Assembly: GCA_019694875.1 (NCBI GenBank)
Contig: JAIBBC010000004.1
Location: forward strand, 62,001 to 126,000
DNA from: Cyclobacteriaceae bacterium
GTDB lineage: Bacteria > Bacteroidota > Bacteroidia > Cytophagales > Cyclobacteriaceae
DNA length: 64,000 nucleotides
Direction: 5' to 3'
Part shown: one piece after another, positions 46,017 to 54,408 of the stretch
Layout of the letters: the number at the start of each line of letters is the position of its first letter
Position numbering within the stretch: position 1 is the stretch's first letter
Program-made: the position numbers and the translations under genes
Notes under the pieces: model-generated
The model's input: only the letters and a program-made list of their open reading frames with translations
Told to the model about the DNA's origin: nothing
The model's database searches: none

Positions 46017-47315
46017 TTATTTCTGTGACTTGTTTACACCCGGTTCACGTTTCAGGAACTCATCATACAATTGTGTATGACGACTTACCATTGGAATCTG
46101 CCATCCATCTATGAATACATGAACGATGTTTGTTTTTGTTTCAAATGGATCACCATCGCTCACAACAATGTTTGCCATCTTTCCAACTTCAATTGATCCA
46201 AGCTTATCGCTCACGCCAAAAATTTCTGCCGGAACAATCGTAACTGCTTTTAACGCTTCTTCACGACCCATTCCATACGCAGCAGCAAAGCCGGCATTGA
46301 ACAGAAGATTACGCACGTTTTCAGTTTCCGATGTACGCAGTGCAACTTTTACTCCGGCCTTCTTCATCAACCCCGGGTTCGCATAGGCTTTATCGTAGCG
46401 ATCGTAGTCACGGCTCGGGAGTGCCAGCACCGGACCCGTGATTACCGGGAAACCAGCTTTGGCAAGGTCGGCTGCAACGCGCCAGCCTTCGCGACAGCCG
46501 GTGAGCACAACATTCTTAAGCTTGCGTTCTTTGATCCACTTCAATGCTTCGAGAATATCTTTTGCAGCATTCACTTCCAGAAGGATGGCACGCTCTCCTC
46601 TAACTACGCCCAGCATAGCTTCCATTTCAGGATAGTACTCAACGCCTTTACTTTTCGTGGCGGAATCGAGCTTGTGGTATTGAATCGCACGGTCGAACAC
46701 TTCATTGAGCTTCTTCATGGCTTTCTCGCTTGCAGTTTTGATTTCATCATCTGTTCTGCGATCGAAACCACCCCTTCTTCCGGTTGACGGGAAGTTTACC
46801 ACTACTCCTTTGAAGTTTACATACATCTGGTCTGGCGTATAGCCGTGCAGATTGATCAGTGCCGCAGTACCCGGAAACATTCCGCCTACAGGAGCGGTGA
46901 GCACCGTGGTTACTCCGTTTACGCGGGTTACAGGAATCAGTACTGAGTTCGGATTAACCGCAGTCAATGCCTGCATTTGCGGAATAACTTCTCCGATTTC
47001 ATTCAAATCGCGTGTGCGCTGATCCGAGCCTACTTCCGACAAGCCGAGGTTTGTACCACCATCGATGAATCCCGGATAAATCCATTTGCCTTTGCAGTCG
47101 ATTACTTCAGCACCCTGCGGTGCCGTAGTAGCAGCGCCTACGTAGGTAATCTTTCCATTGGAAATTATTACCGTACCGTTTGCGATTGTTCCTTTTGTAA
47201 CGGTTTCAATAGTTGCATTTGTGAGCACGAAGGTACCGTACTTTCCTTTCGGTGATTGAGCAAAAGCCGCAACACCTGCACAAATGAAGAGAAGTATATA
47301 CATTATCTTTTTCAT
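46017..47315 (-). CDS. Exported amidohydrolase-fold protein lacking metal ligands (pseudoenzyme)
   Basis: 432 residues with a signal peptide (YILLFICAGVAAFAQ) and the amidohydrolase layout: an N-terminal beta sandwich (TVIISNGKITYVG), barrel, and the closing GSIEVGKMANIVVSDGDP. At the metal motif it reads GFIDGGTNLGL, where the neighbour has IDAHSHL: both His are replaced (Gly87, Asn89). The later His positions are also lost (LLEVNAAKDI; VLTGCREGW) and the Asp loop is RTSETEN. It is therefore unlikely to hydrolyse by the normal metal mechanism. It is last in a three-gene leftward run, 5 bp after the intact member. Confidence 0.85.
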   Translation of the reverse strand: MKKIMYILLFICAGVAAFAQSPKGKYGTFVLTNATIETVTKGTIANGTVIISNGKITYVGAATTAPQGAEVIDCKGKWIYPGFIDGGTNLGLSEVGSDQRTRDLNEIGEVIPQMQALTAVNPNSVLIPVTRVNGVTTVLTAPVGGMFPGTAALINLHGYTPDQMYVNFKGVVVNFPSTGRRGGFDRRTDDEIKTASEKAMKKLNEVFDRAIQYHKLDSATKSKGVEYYPEMEAMLGVVRGERAILLEVNAAKDILEALKWIKERKLKNVVLTGCREGWRVAADLAKAGFPVITGPVLALPSRDYDRYDKAYANPGLMKKAGVKVALRTSETENVRNLLFNAGFAAAYGMGREEALKAVTIVPAEIFGVSDKLGSIEVGKMANIVVSDGDPFETKTNIVHVFIDGWQIPMVSRHTQLYDEFLKREPGVNKSQK

Positions 47316-47320
47316 GGTGA

Positions 47321-48712
47321 TTAGCGGTTTTTGTCAGCAAATTTCACATTCAGTAAGAACTCGGCATTTTTCATGCACTCATCATGATCGTGCGACAATG
47401 TTTCTTCGAACACAGCATCGGTAATGTCGATGGTCTGTTTCGGATCCACATACAAGCGCTGGTCGTCAGCATCTTTCTCACGATCAAATTTCACAACACC
47501 ATCGATGACGGTGTACATCGGGATGGCATATACTGATAACGGGTGACCTTTGAAGATTACCACATCTCCATCTTTGCCAGGTTCGAGTGAACCGACACGA
47601 TTCTCAATACCCAGTTGTTTCGCAGGATTGATGGTGATCAGTGAAAGCGCTTCCTCATCCGTTAAGCCGCCATATTTTTGAGTCTTGGCTGCCTCGTGAT
47701 ATAAGTGACGGGTAAGTTCGGCATCGTCAGAGTTGATAGATGTTACTACACCGTTGCGTGTGAGGATGGCCGCATTGTATGCGGTTGAATAGTAAACCTC
47801 AAACTTGTACGCCCACCAGTCGGCAAACACCGATGCCATAGCGCCCTGTGCAGCAAGCTCGGGTGCAACTTTGAATCCTTCATTCACGTGCTGAAACACG
47901 AGACGCTTAATCCCGAAATCTTTGCAAACTTTTAACAGCATGTAAATTTCATCGGCCCGGTAACTGTGGCAATGGATGATGATCTCACCACGAAGAATGG
48001 CTGCGATTGTTTCCATGCGCAAATCATACCTGGGTGGAGCACCGCGGAAACCCTTTTGATTTTTAGAAGCGTTGTATTTGTTCCAGCTCTCCATGTACTC
48101 CTTGCCTTCGGAGAATGCCTGACGGATCACAAATTCAACACCCATACGTGTGTTTGGAACAATACCGGCTCCGTTGTTACCGTGCACGCGGGTTGGGTTT
48201 TCACCCAACGCAAACTTGATGGTACGCGGAGCGCCTTCCATCATCAGTACTTTAGGATCAACCGTTCCGTACCGGTGCTTGATCGTTTGACACTGGCCAC
48301 CAATGGCGTTTGCTGATCCGTGCATAGCGTGAGAGATCGTAACGCCTCCGGCCACCGCGCGATACATACCCACATCCAGCGGATCGAGATCATCGCCTTC
48401 CCATACCATTGCAGACACAGGCGTTGTTGCTTCGTTCACGGCATCCAGCGCGAGGTGAGAGTGTGCGTCAATGATTCCGGGCATTACATGATAGCCTGTA
48501 GCGTCAATCACTTTTGCACCCGCGGGTGCCGCCAGGTTTTTTCCGATCTGAGAGATCTTACCATCCTTAATCAATACATCGGTGTTTTCTTTAACTCCTT
48601 GTGTGATCGTAAGCACCGTTCCGTTTTTGATGAGCACAGTACCCCGCTCAACTTGTTGAGCCATGCCGCTGACAGCGATCAGCAAACAGGCTATGATTAT
48701 AAATTTCTTCAT
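47321..48712 (-). CDS. Exported amidohydrolase, metal site intact
   Basis: 463 residues with a signal peptide (IIIACLLIAVSGMAQQ). Metal ligands are present: His84 and His86 in IDAHSHL, His247 and His249 in IIIHCHS, His275 in VFQHVNEGF, and Asp in INSDDAE (about 329-330). The end LEPGKDGDVVIFKGHP is the composite-sandwich return. It resembles imidazolonepropionase- and prolidase-like amidohydrolases of Bacteroidota; the substrate is unknown. It sits between two relatives that have lost these ligands, with 5-8 bp gaps, so all three are probably made together and exported. Confidence 0.88.
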   Translation of the reverse strand: MKKFIIIACLLIAVSGMAQQVERGTVLIKNGTVLTITQGVKENTDVLIKDGKISQIGKNLAAPAGAKVIDATGYHVMPGIIDAHSHLALDAVNEATTPVSAMVWEGDDLDPLDVGMYRAVAGGVTISHAMHGSANAIGGQCQTIKHRYGTVDPKVLMMEGAPRTIKFALGENPTRVHGNNGAGIVPNTRMGVEFVIRQAFSEGKEYMESWNKYNASKNQKGFRGAPPRYDLRMETIAAILRGEIIIHCHSYRADEIYMLLKVCKDFGIKRLVFQHVNEGFKVAPELAAQGAMASVFADWWAYKFEVYYSTAYNAAILTRNGVVTSINSDDAELTRHLYHEAAKTQKYGGLTDEEALSLITINPAKQLGIENRVGSLEPGKDGDVVIFKGHPLSVYAIPMYTVIDGVVKFDREKDADDQRLYVDPKQTIDITDAVFEETLSHDHDECMKNAEFLLNVKFADKNR

Positions 48713-48720
48713 GGTCGTGA

Positions 48721-50502
48721 TTATTTAGGGAGTCTTTTGCCTTCGGTTGGAAAGCTTCCGTATTCTGCCACCGTTGACGTTCCTTTAAAAGTATCGCCTT
48801 CGATTTTAACAGCAACTTCAACTGTGATATCGCTGCCTCCGTAATTGAACGTAAAATTGAAGGTTAATGAATTACCATCAAGCTTCGCATTGTCGATACC
48901 CACTGCAGGGTTAATGCTGCCACCACTCATGGTTCCGGAAATGGTGTTTCCTTCCTTCTTCAGTGTAAGCTTTGATTGTTCAATTCCGTTTGGAGTTTCC
49001 GTAGAGATGTTCCACTCACCCTCGGCCTTTACACCGCTGTCTTTCGAACCTTCGCCTTTTTTGCCATCCTTAGACTCTTTCGAGTCTTTTACTTCGAACT
49101 TGTACATTGTTCCTTCTACAAACACGTAGCGAACTTTTGCTTTTTCATTGAAGTATGGCTTATCGCTGATTACAAGGTTGGCGATTTTGCCGTTGTCAAC
49201 TGAACCCAGGCGATCGGATAACCCGAGCATCTCAGCCGGTGTTGTGGTTAACGAAGCGAGCGCAGCATCTTCCGGCAAGCCAGCCTCGATCATTCTGCGC
49301 AGGTTACCCTGAATGTTGCCCGACTTTGCGCTAAGTGTTGAGAAGCCAAACTTCACTCCTGCCTTCTGAAACGTTGCTGCCTGGCCTACATACTTGGCCA
49401 TGAACTCTGCCTTTCTTTTTTCGAGTGCAGCTTTCTCTTCGGCTGTAGCGGTTTTGGGAGCTTCCTCTCTTTTAGGCTCTTCCTTTTTAGGTTCTTCCTT
49501 TTTGGCTTCGTCTTTCTTGCCTTCTTCCTTTTTTGAATCGTCTTTCTTCTTGTCGTCTTTTTTGTCCTTGTCTTCCGGGAGGTCGAGACTCAGGAACACT
49601 TTGGCATTAGTCGATTTAATTTTATTCACGATGTCCCAGCCTTCTTTCAATTCGGCTAGCATCAGCGAAAATCCAAGATCACTTTGCAGCGTAAGCACAC
49701 GCTGCGCATCTATTACACGCTCGGCTTTGAAAAGCACGGGCTGGCGTTTGTCTACCACAGGAAAAAGTGCCTCAATTACGCGGTCGGTTGCAGGCCGCTG
49801 AATGCCAGCACGATTCGATGCATAACTGTTTTCATACGCACGACTAAGGGCAGCCTGGCGATAGAGTTCACGATACTTGGCCATTACGCCCATCACCGTT
49901 CCCGGATAAACTCCGCGTGCGGGTGACAGCTCGGAATAAAAAGAAGATTTGTTAACGAGTACCATTTCATCGGCCGACTTACCGCCAAGCAAAATGATCG
50001 ATCCGTTACCGGGCATCATTCCCCCATAGGGCACCACATGTGCTGCCGTGAAACCCAGTGCGCGAAGTTCTTCGATTGACTTCTCGCTGGGATTAAGTGA
50101 TACGCGAACATCATTTTGGGGTGTAATGCCAGCCTCTTCCGGTTTCGGATTACCCGGATCTTTCGGTCTTTGGCCGCGCTCTTCATCTTTGGGTTTGTTT
50201 AGCCCGACACGCGAAAGGCCATCTATAAACCCTGCATATACATACATGCTGTCGGCTTTGATGACAATCGCATCAGCGGGGATGGAAACATTTTTTCCAA
50301 CGGAAACGATCAGGCCGTCTTTCATGACAACGGTTCCCATATCAATTTTCCGGCCCGGGGCCTGCACAATGTTAACATTAGTAATGGCGTATGTTCGGGA
50401 AACAGGCGCCAGTTCGTCCTGCGCGAAAAGCATTGCCGGCCAGCAAAAAACCATAGCCGACAGCATCTTTCTCAGCAGAACACTACTGAATAATTTCTTC
50501 AT
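48721..50502 (-). CDS. Exported amidohydrolase-fold pseudoenzyme with KE-rich insert and beta tail
   Basis: 593 residues: a signal peptide (LSAMVFCWPAMLFAQ), beta sandwich, degenerate metal motif GFIDGLSRVGL (His replaced by Leu96 and Arg98), a barrel interrupted by about 40 residues made almost only of Lys, Asp and Glu, the composite-domain return GSVDNGKIANLVIS, then a second charged linker (KESKDGKKGEGSKDSG) and a C-terminal beta domain of about 100 residues (GEWNISTETPNGIEQ...FKGTSTVAEYGSFP). I chose ATG 50502 because it opens the signal peptide; the frame is open 30 codons further. It heads the three-gene run. Confidence 0.82.
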   Translation of the reverse strand: MKKLFSSVLLRKMLSAMVFCWPAMLFAQDELAPVSRTYAITNVNIVQAPGRKIDMGTVVMKDGLIVSVGKNVSIPADAIVIKADSMYVYAGFIDGLSRVGLNKPKDEERGQRPKDPGNPKPEEAGITPQNDVRVSLNPSEKSIEELRALGFTAAHVVPYGGMMPGNGSIILLGGKSADEMVLVNKSSFYSELSPARGVYPGTVMGVMAKYRELYRQAALSRAYENSYASNRAGIQRPATDRVIEALFPVVDKRQPVLFKAERVIDAQRVLTLQSDLGFSLMLAELKEGWDIVNKIKSTNAKVFLSLDLPEDKDKKDDKKKDDSKKEEGKKDEAKKEEPKKEEPKREEAPKTATAEEKAALEKRKAEFMAKYVGQAATFQKAGVKFGFSTLSAKSGNIQGNLRRMIEAGLPEDAALASLTTTPAEMLGLSDRLGSVDNGKIANLVISDKPYFNEKAKVRYVFVEGTMYKFEVKDSKESKDGKKGEGSKDSGVKAEGEWNISTETPNGIEQSKLTLKKEGNTISGTMSGGSINPAVGIDNAKLDGNSLTFNFTFNYGGSDITVEVAVKIEGDTFKGTSTVAEYGSFPTEGKRLPK

Positions 50503-50730
50503 GAACGAAAGGTTTAGGTAAATCTTAAAGGGAGTAATATAACCATGTTTCGGACAGACATTCAAATGAAATTGACAGGTGGTTTGAGGCATTTACTACC
50601 GGATTTTTGGCCCTATCGTGCCGCTTCCTGCAGTTGAATACACCGGTTTAACGGTTCATTACAATACTCTTGGGAAGCGTGAATCCAAAGGCCATGTTTG
50701 CACCGTAAAAGAGTACAAAAACACATTCTT

Positions 50731-52197
50731 ATGACTTTTTCATTCGCCAAACGCATCACTGCCACTTTCGTGGGAATGACTTTGCTGATCCAGCCGCTTA
50801 CCGCGCAGACTACTGCGAGTAATTCATCGAAATCTTCTTCGGTAAGCATTTCGTCCGATTCGCGCGACAATACACACCGTTGGAAGACTTCCAATGGTTT
50901 CGACAATTTTAATGTTGAATACCGCGGGAAGATTGAGATCACGGATGATGATAAAGACATCAAGAGCATGTCGGATGACGGTTACCTGGAAATCAGCAAA
51001 ACGGTGTTCGGAAGCAAGCGTTCGATCGTGATCGAATCGAAAGGCAACGGAAAAATCGTGCGCGAATATTATGAAGGTCGCACACAGGTTAACTGGGATC
51101 CGGCTGGAAAAAATTGGTTATCGGAAATTCTGCCGGAAGTTGTCCGCACCACAACATTGTGTGCTGAAAGTCGTGTAGCACGCTTTTTCCGCCAGGGCGG
51201 AACGAATACAGTTCTAAGTGAAATCGATAAAATGGAGAGTGACTATGTCCGTTCTGCGTATGCAAACTTATTGATGAAGCAGCCTGTGCAGGTAAAAGAC
51301 TATTCTGTTGTCATTAACCGGTATGCCGAAAAAACCGAATCGGATTATTACATGACAGAATTCTTGAAAAACCATACGGCCAAATTCTTACAGAATCCGG
51401 AGGCAACCACTGCGTTATTCTCAGCAACCCGCAAAATGGATTCCGACCACTACAAAACCGTGGTGATCAAAGAAGCACTGCGCGGCCAGATGGCATCCAT
51501 TCAAAACGTGAAAATTATTCTGCAGGCAGCGAGCCAGATGGAATCGGATTACTACATCTCGGAAGTTTTGAGTTCGCTGCTGAAGCAAAGTAACCTGACC
51601 GATGCGGTGGTTGCAGAGATTATTACCACAACAGGTTCGATTGAATCGGATCACTACAAAACGGTTGTTCTTACCGAGGCCATGGAAAAATCCGGTCTCT
51701 CAGCTACCTCTTACAACCGCGTGGTAGAATCGGTTAAAACAATTGAATCCGACCATTACATTACCGTAGTACTGAACGATTTGTTGAAAAACAAACTTAC
51801 GGACGAAGCGCTCAACACGCTGTTAACCATTTTCCCTTCCATTGAATCGGATCACTATAAGACTGAAGTAATTACTTCCCTGTTGAAACGCCAGGATTTA
51901 AAGGAAGAGCAATTTGATAAATTAATGGATGCCTTCGACCGCATGGACAGCGATCACTACAAAACGGTGGTGTTGCAACAGGCAATCGGTTCCAGCAACC
52001 TGAGCGAAGCGAAACTGATAAAAATTATCCAGATGACGAGCGGTATGGACTCCGATCACTACATCACGGAAGTGCTTACCTACGCAGCACCCAAAGTAAA
52101 AGCGGGAAGTGCGAATGTTCAGAGCGCATATCGAACCGCTGCCAAGAATATTTCTTCTGAAACCTATTACGGACGTGCCCTGCGGGCGATTGAATAA
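50731..52197 (+). CDS. Exported protein with nine 34-residue SD(H/Y)Y repeats
   Basis: 488 residues. A signal peptide (ITATFVGMTLLIQPLTAQ) leads to a Ser-rich linker, a beta-rich domain (about 55-130; FNVEYRGKIEITDDDKDI, DDGYLEISKTVFG), the block WLSEILPEVVRTT, then nine helical repeats starting at residues 168, 202, 236, 270, 304, 338, 371, 405 and 439, and a weaker tenth to the end. Consensus: (M/I)(E/D)SD(H/Y)Y(K/I)T(V/E)VL. The layout recalls the extracytoplasmic part of some BlaR1-like M56 peptidases, here without the peptidase; that link is from memory. Function unknown. I chose ATG 50731; a TTG 11 codons earlier is less likely. Confidence 0.8.
   Translation: MTFSFAKRITATFVGMTLLIQPLTAQTTASNSSKSSSVSISSDSRDNTHRWKTSNGFDNFNVEYRGKIEITDDDKDIKSMSDDGYLEISKTVFGSKRSIVIESKGNGKIVREYYEGRTQVNWDPAGKNWLSEILPEVVRTTTLCAESRVARFFRQGGTNTVLSEIDKMESDYVRSAYANLLMKQPVQVKDYSVVINRYAEKTESDYYMTEFLKNHTAKFLQNPEATTALFSATRKMDSDHYKTVVIKEALRGQMASIQNVKIILQAASQMESDYYISEVLSSLLKQSNLTDAVVAEIITTTGSIESDHYKTVVLTEAMEKSGLSATSYNRVVESVKTIESDHYITVVLNDLLKNKLTDEALNTLLTIFPSIESDHYKTEVITSLLKRQDLKEEQFDKLMDAFDRMDSDHYKTVVLQQAIGSSNLSEAKLIKIIQMTSGMDSDHYITEVLTYAAPKVKAGSANVQSAYRTAAKNISSETYYGRALRAIE
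51232..52146 (+). repeat. Nine tandem 34-codon repeats
   Basis: Units of 102 bp (one of 99 bp, the sixth) each open with a codon for Met, Ile or Thr, then E/D-S-D-H/Y-Y. Spacing by residue: 34, 34, 34, 34, 34, 33, 34, 34. The DNA has drifted (GAATCGGAT, GATTCCGAC, GACAGCGAT for the same residues), so selection acts on the protein, not the DNA. Confidence 0.85.
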
Positions 52198-52213
52198 TCT
52201 CAAAAAGCCATAG

Positions 52214-52221
52214 TAACTTTA
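52214..52221 (+). promoter_or_regulatory. Possible -7 box before the sensor kinase gene
   Basis: TAACTTTA (7 of 8 to TAnnTTTG) lies 25 nt before the kinase ATG, with a TTG about 21 nt upstream inside the end of the repeat-protein gene. Confidence 0.3.
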
Positions 52222-52246
52222 GTACGCAACAGCAGTACTGGTTACT

Positions 52247-53350
52247 ATGGTTTCAAAGCTTTCTTATATGGGTTATGCACTCCGCAGAATAGCGCTGAAA
52301 ACCGCAGTTTCGTCCTGCCTCGGGCTTTTCTTCTTCTTTTACCTGCAATACAGCGAAAGCCTTACCGGAACTATTCAGCCGATTGAAAAAACGATTTCCG
52401 GAATTCTGTTAAGCATTTTAATCGCAAATTGTGCGGGATTCGCTGCAGGCTTCCTGAACCAATGGCTCGACCGGTTGTTTCCGTGGCAATCGGGGTTCGC
52501 AGGCCGGTTCTTATTGGGCTACATTGCCCAGGTTATTGGTCTTTCACTTGTTGCGGGCGGAATTTCAGTATTGCTGATTGAATCTTTTGGCCCCGCGATC
52601 TTCTGGAGAGGACTGAGTATAACAGACGAAGATCTTGCCTGGAAATTTTTTATCCTGATTGTTGTAGTCGTTTTTATCTATAAGGTCATTTATACCATCC
52701 TTTATTCTTACCGTCAGTATGCAGTTACACAAATTGAGACGGTACAAAATGAACGGAAACAACTTGAACTGCAGTTCGAAGCATTAAAAAGTCAGCTTAG
52801 TCCACATTACCTATTCAACAGCTTAAACACTATTTCGTCACTCATTTATAATGATCCGCAAACGGCTGAGCAATTTATCCGCAGACTGGCCCTTACCTAT
52901 CAGTACATTCTTTCAACGCAGCAAAAGAAATATGTTACACTTTCGGAGGAACTTGATTTCGTTCAGTCGTATTACTATTTGTTGCGAATCCGGTTTCAGC
53001 AGTCGCTTACGCTGGAGGTTAATCTTCCCAAATCAATCCTGACCAGCCCGATCCCACCCCTCACACTTCAGTTGCTGGTGGAGAATGCAGTAAAGCACAA
53101 CACCATTACTCCCGAAAAACCCCTGTTGATTTACATCAGCGCAGTGGACAACACGCAGCTGAGAGTTACCAACACCAAGAACGAATCCGTGCAGTCGTCC
53201 GCATCTTTCAGAATCGGAATTGAAAACATCCGCAAACGGTACGAATTCTTCACGGCTAAAAAAGTTGAAGTGAAGGACGATGAAAAGTTCATTGTTTCAC
53301 TTCCTGTGCTGCGGTTGCGGGAAACAACGCTTCAAAAATCAATTGCCTGA
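52247..53350 (+). CDS. LytS-type sensor histidine kinase
   Basis: 367 residues: four membrane helices in the first 155 residues (near 24-35, 50-70, 88-111 and 134-154), a coiled stretch (ETVQNERKQLELQFEALKSQ), the His_kinase motif LSPHYLFNSLNTISSL with phospho-acceptor His187, and the ATPase N box LLVENAVKHN (Asn280) with a G box GIENIRKRYEFF. Such kinases phosphorylate LytTR regulators. No large sensor domain is seen, so the signal may be sensed in the membrane. The stop shares a base with the next gene (TGATG). Confidence 0.92.
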   Translation: MVSKLSYMGYALRRIALKTAVSSCLGLFFFFYLQYSESLTGTIQPIEKTISGILLSILIANCAGFAAGFLNQWLDRLFPWQSGFAGRFLLGYIAQVIGLSLVAGGISVLLIESFGPAIFWRGLSITDEDLAWKFFILIVVVVFIYKVIYTILYSYRQYAVTQIETVQNERKQLELQFEALKSQLSPHYLFNSLNTISSLIYNDPQTAEQFIRRLALTYQYILSTQQKKYVTLSEELDFVQSYYYLLRIRFQQSLTLEVNLPKSILTSPIPPLTLQLLVENAVKHNTITPEKPLLIYISAVDNTQLRVTNTKNESVQSSASFRIGIENIRKRYEFFTAKKVEVKDDEKFIVSLPVLRLRETTLQKSIA

Positions 53351-54408
53351 TGAAGAAATACTTTATCTATAGTCCTTTCTTCCGGTTGCTGGCCCCGCCC
53401 GTTTACGGTATCCTTACGTATCTCATTATTTTGCTCATCAACAATTCTTTATTGCAATTGAACGAAATTTTCAGCGGCCAGGAAGTTTACATGTGCATTG
53501 GATTGACGTTTATATGCTTTGAATCTGCCAGGCTCGTAATCATTGGCCTGCACAGGTTTTTAAAAAATAAATTTTCGAAAGCGAGGTTCCTGATCCAGTT
53601 TGTTGCCGGTACAGTATTGCCGACCACGTTGGTGATACTCGTTATATCGCTGTATTTCACGTATGTGATCGGGTACAGCATTGCATTCACACAACTCATT
53701 TTATTCACGATCATTTTTGCGCTTACCGCGATTTTATATAATGCACTCTACGTCAGCAACGACTACCAGCTTCGTGAAAACACGTTGAAGCTAACCACCG
53801 AACGACAGCAGCGTGAAGTGCTGGAAATGGAGATGGATGAGTTCCGCAACGACATTAATCCGGATTTGCTTTACGAGAGCCTGGAGAATGTAATCAGCCT
53901 GATCAACCGCAGGAACAGCGATGCAGAAGAATACATTGATTATCTCGCCAGCGCCTACCGCTATGTGCTCACCAATCGCCAGCAGGAATTGATTTCACTG
54001 CAGCACGAAATAGACGCAGGAAGGAACATCGTGCGGTTACTGAATGAAAAATATTTCGGCCAGGTTAAACTGGAAGCTTCTCTTTCCGATGGCGACATGA
54101 ATCTTCAGTTAATTCCCGGGTCGTTGCCCGTGGCGATTGAATCGATTGTACGGAATACCATCATCTCAGCAAACGATCCGCTGGTTATCAAATGCTACCT
54201 TGAAGATGAGGAATATCTCGTTCTTCAATGCAAGCTGAACGATCGTTTGATCAAACACAGCGAAAGCATCCTGGCGCTCGCGCGGCTGCAAAAGTCATAC
54301 ACCCTGTACAGCGAAAAGCCTTTGATTCAGGTGAAAGCTTACGAGGAGAATTATATTAAATTGCCCGTTCTGCGTCTTGCAGAAGAAGCCCTGACGCACG
54401 AATCATGA
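53350..54408 (+). CDS. LytS-like pseudokinase: catalytic His and Asn lost
   Basis: 352 residues with the same plan as the gene before it: membrane helices, a coiled linker (TTERQQREVLEMEMDEF), then NDINPDLLYESLENVISLI aligned to LSPHYLFNSLNTISSL. The phospho-acceptor His is Asp172, and in the N box IESIVRNTI the key Asn is Ser265. The C-terminal ENYIKLPVLRL matches EKFIVSLPVLRL of the kinase, confirming homology. It probably cannot autophosphorylate and may act as a partner that senses or controls the active kinase. It overlaps both neighbours (TGATG and ATGA), so all three are coupled. Confidence 0.85.
   Translation: MKKYFIYSPFFRLLAPPVYGILTYLIILLINNSLLQLNEIFSGQEVYMCIGLTFICFESARLVIIGLHRFLKNKFSKARFLIQFVAGTVLPTTLVILVISLYFTYVIGYSIAFTQLILFTIIFALTAILYNALYVSNDYQLRENTLKLTTERQQREVLEMEMDEFRNDINPDLLYESLENVISLINRRNSDAEEYIDYLASAYRYVLTNRQQELISLQHEIDAGRNIVRLLNEKYFGQVKLEASLSDGDMNLQLIPGSLPVAIESIVRNTIISANDPLVIKCYLEDEEYLVLQCKLNDRLIKHSESILALARLQKSYTLYSEKPLIQVKAYEENYIKLPVLRLAEEALTHES

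Noticed and set aside
50048-50521. Rightward frame of 157 codons opposite the first amidohydrolase-fold gene
   Set aside because: It is fully antisense to a gene with signal peptide and family motifs; it has no domain of its own.
51232-52146. Tandem DNA repeat or CRISPR-like array
   Set aside because: The 102-bp period is in coding sequence, with diverged codons and no identical spacer-repeat pattern; it is a protein repeat.
53350-54408. Reading the second kinase gene as a decayed pseudogene
   Set aside because: The frame is intact over its full length and coupled at both ends; loss is limited to catalytic residues, which fits a functional pseudokinase better.
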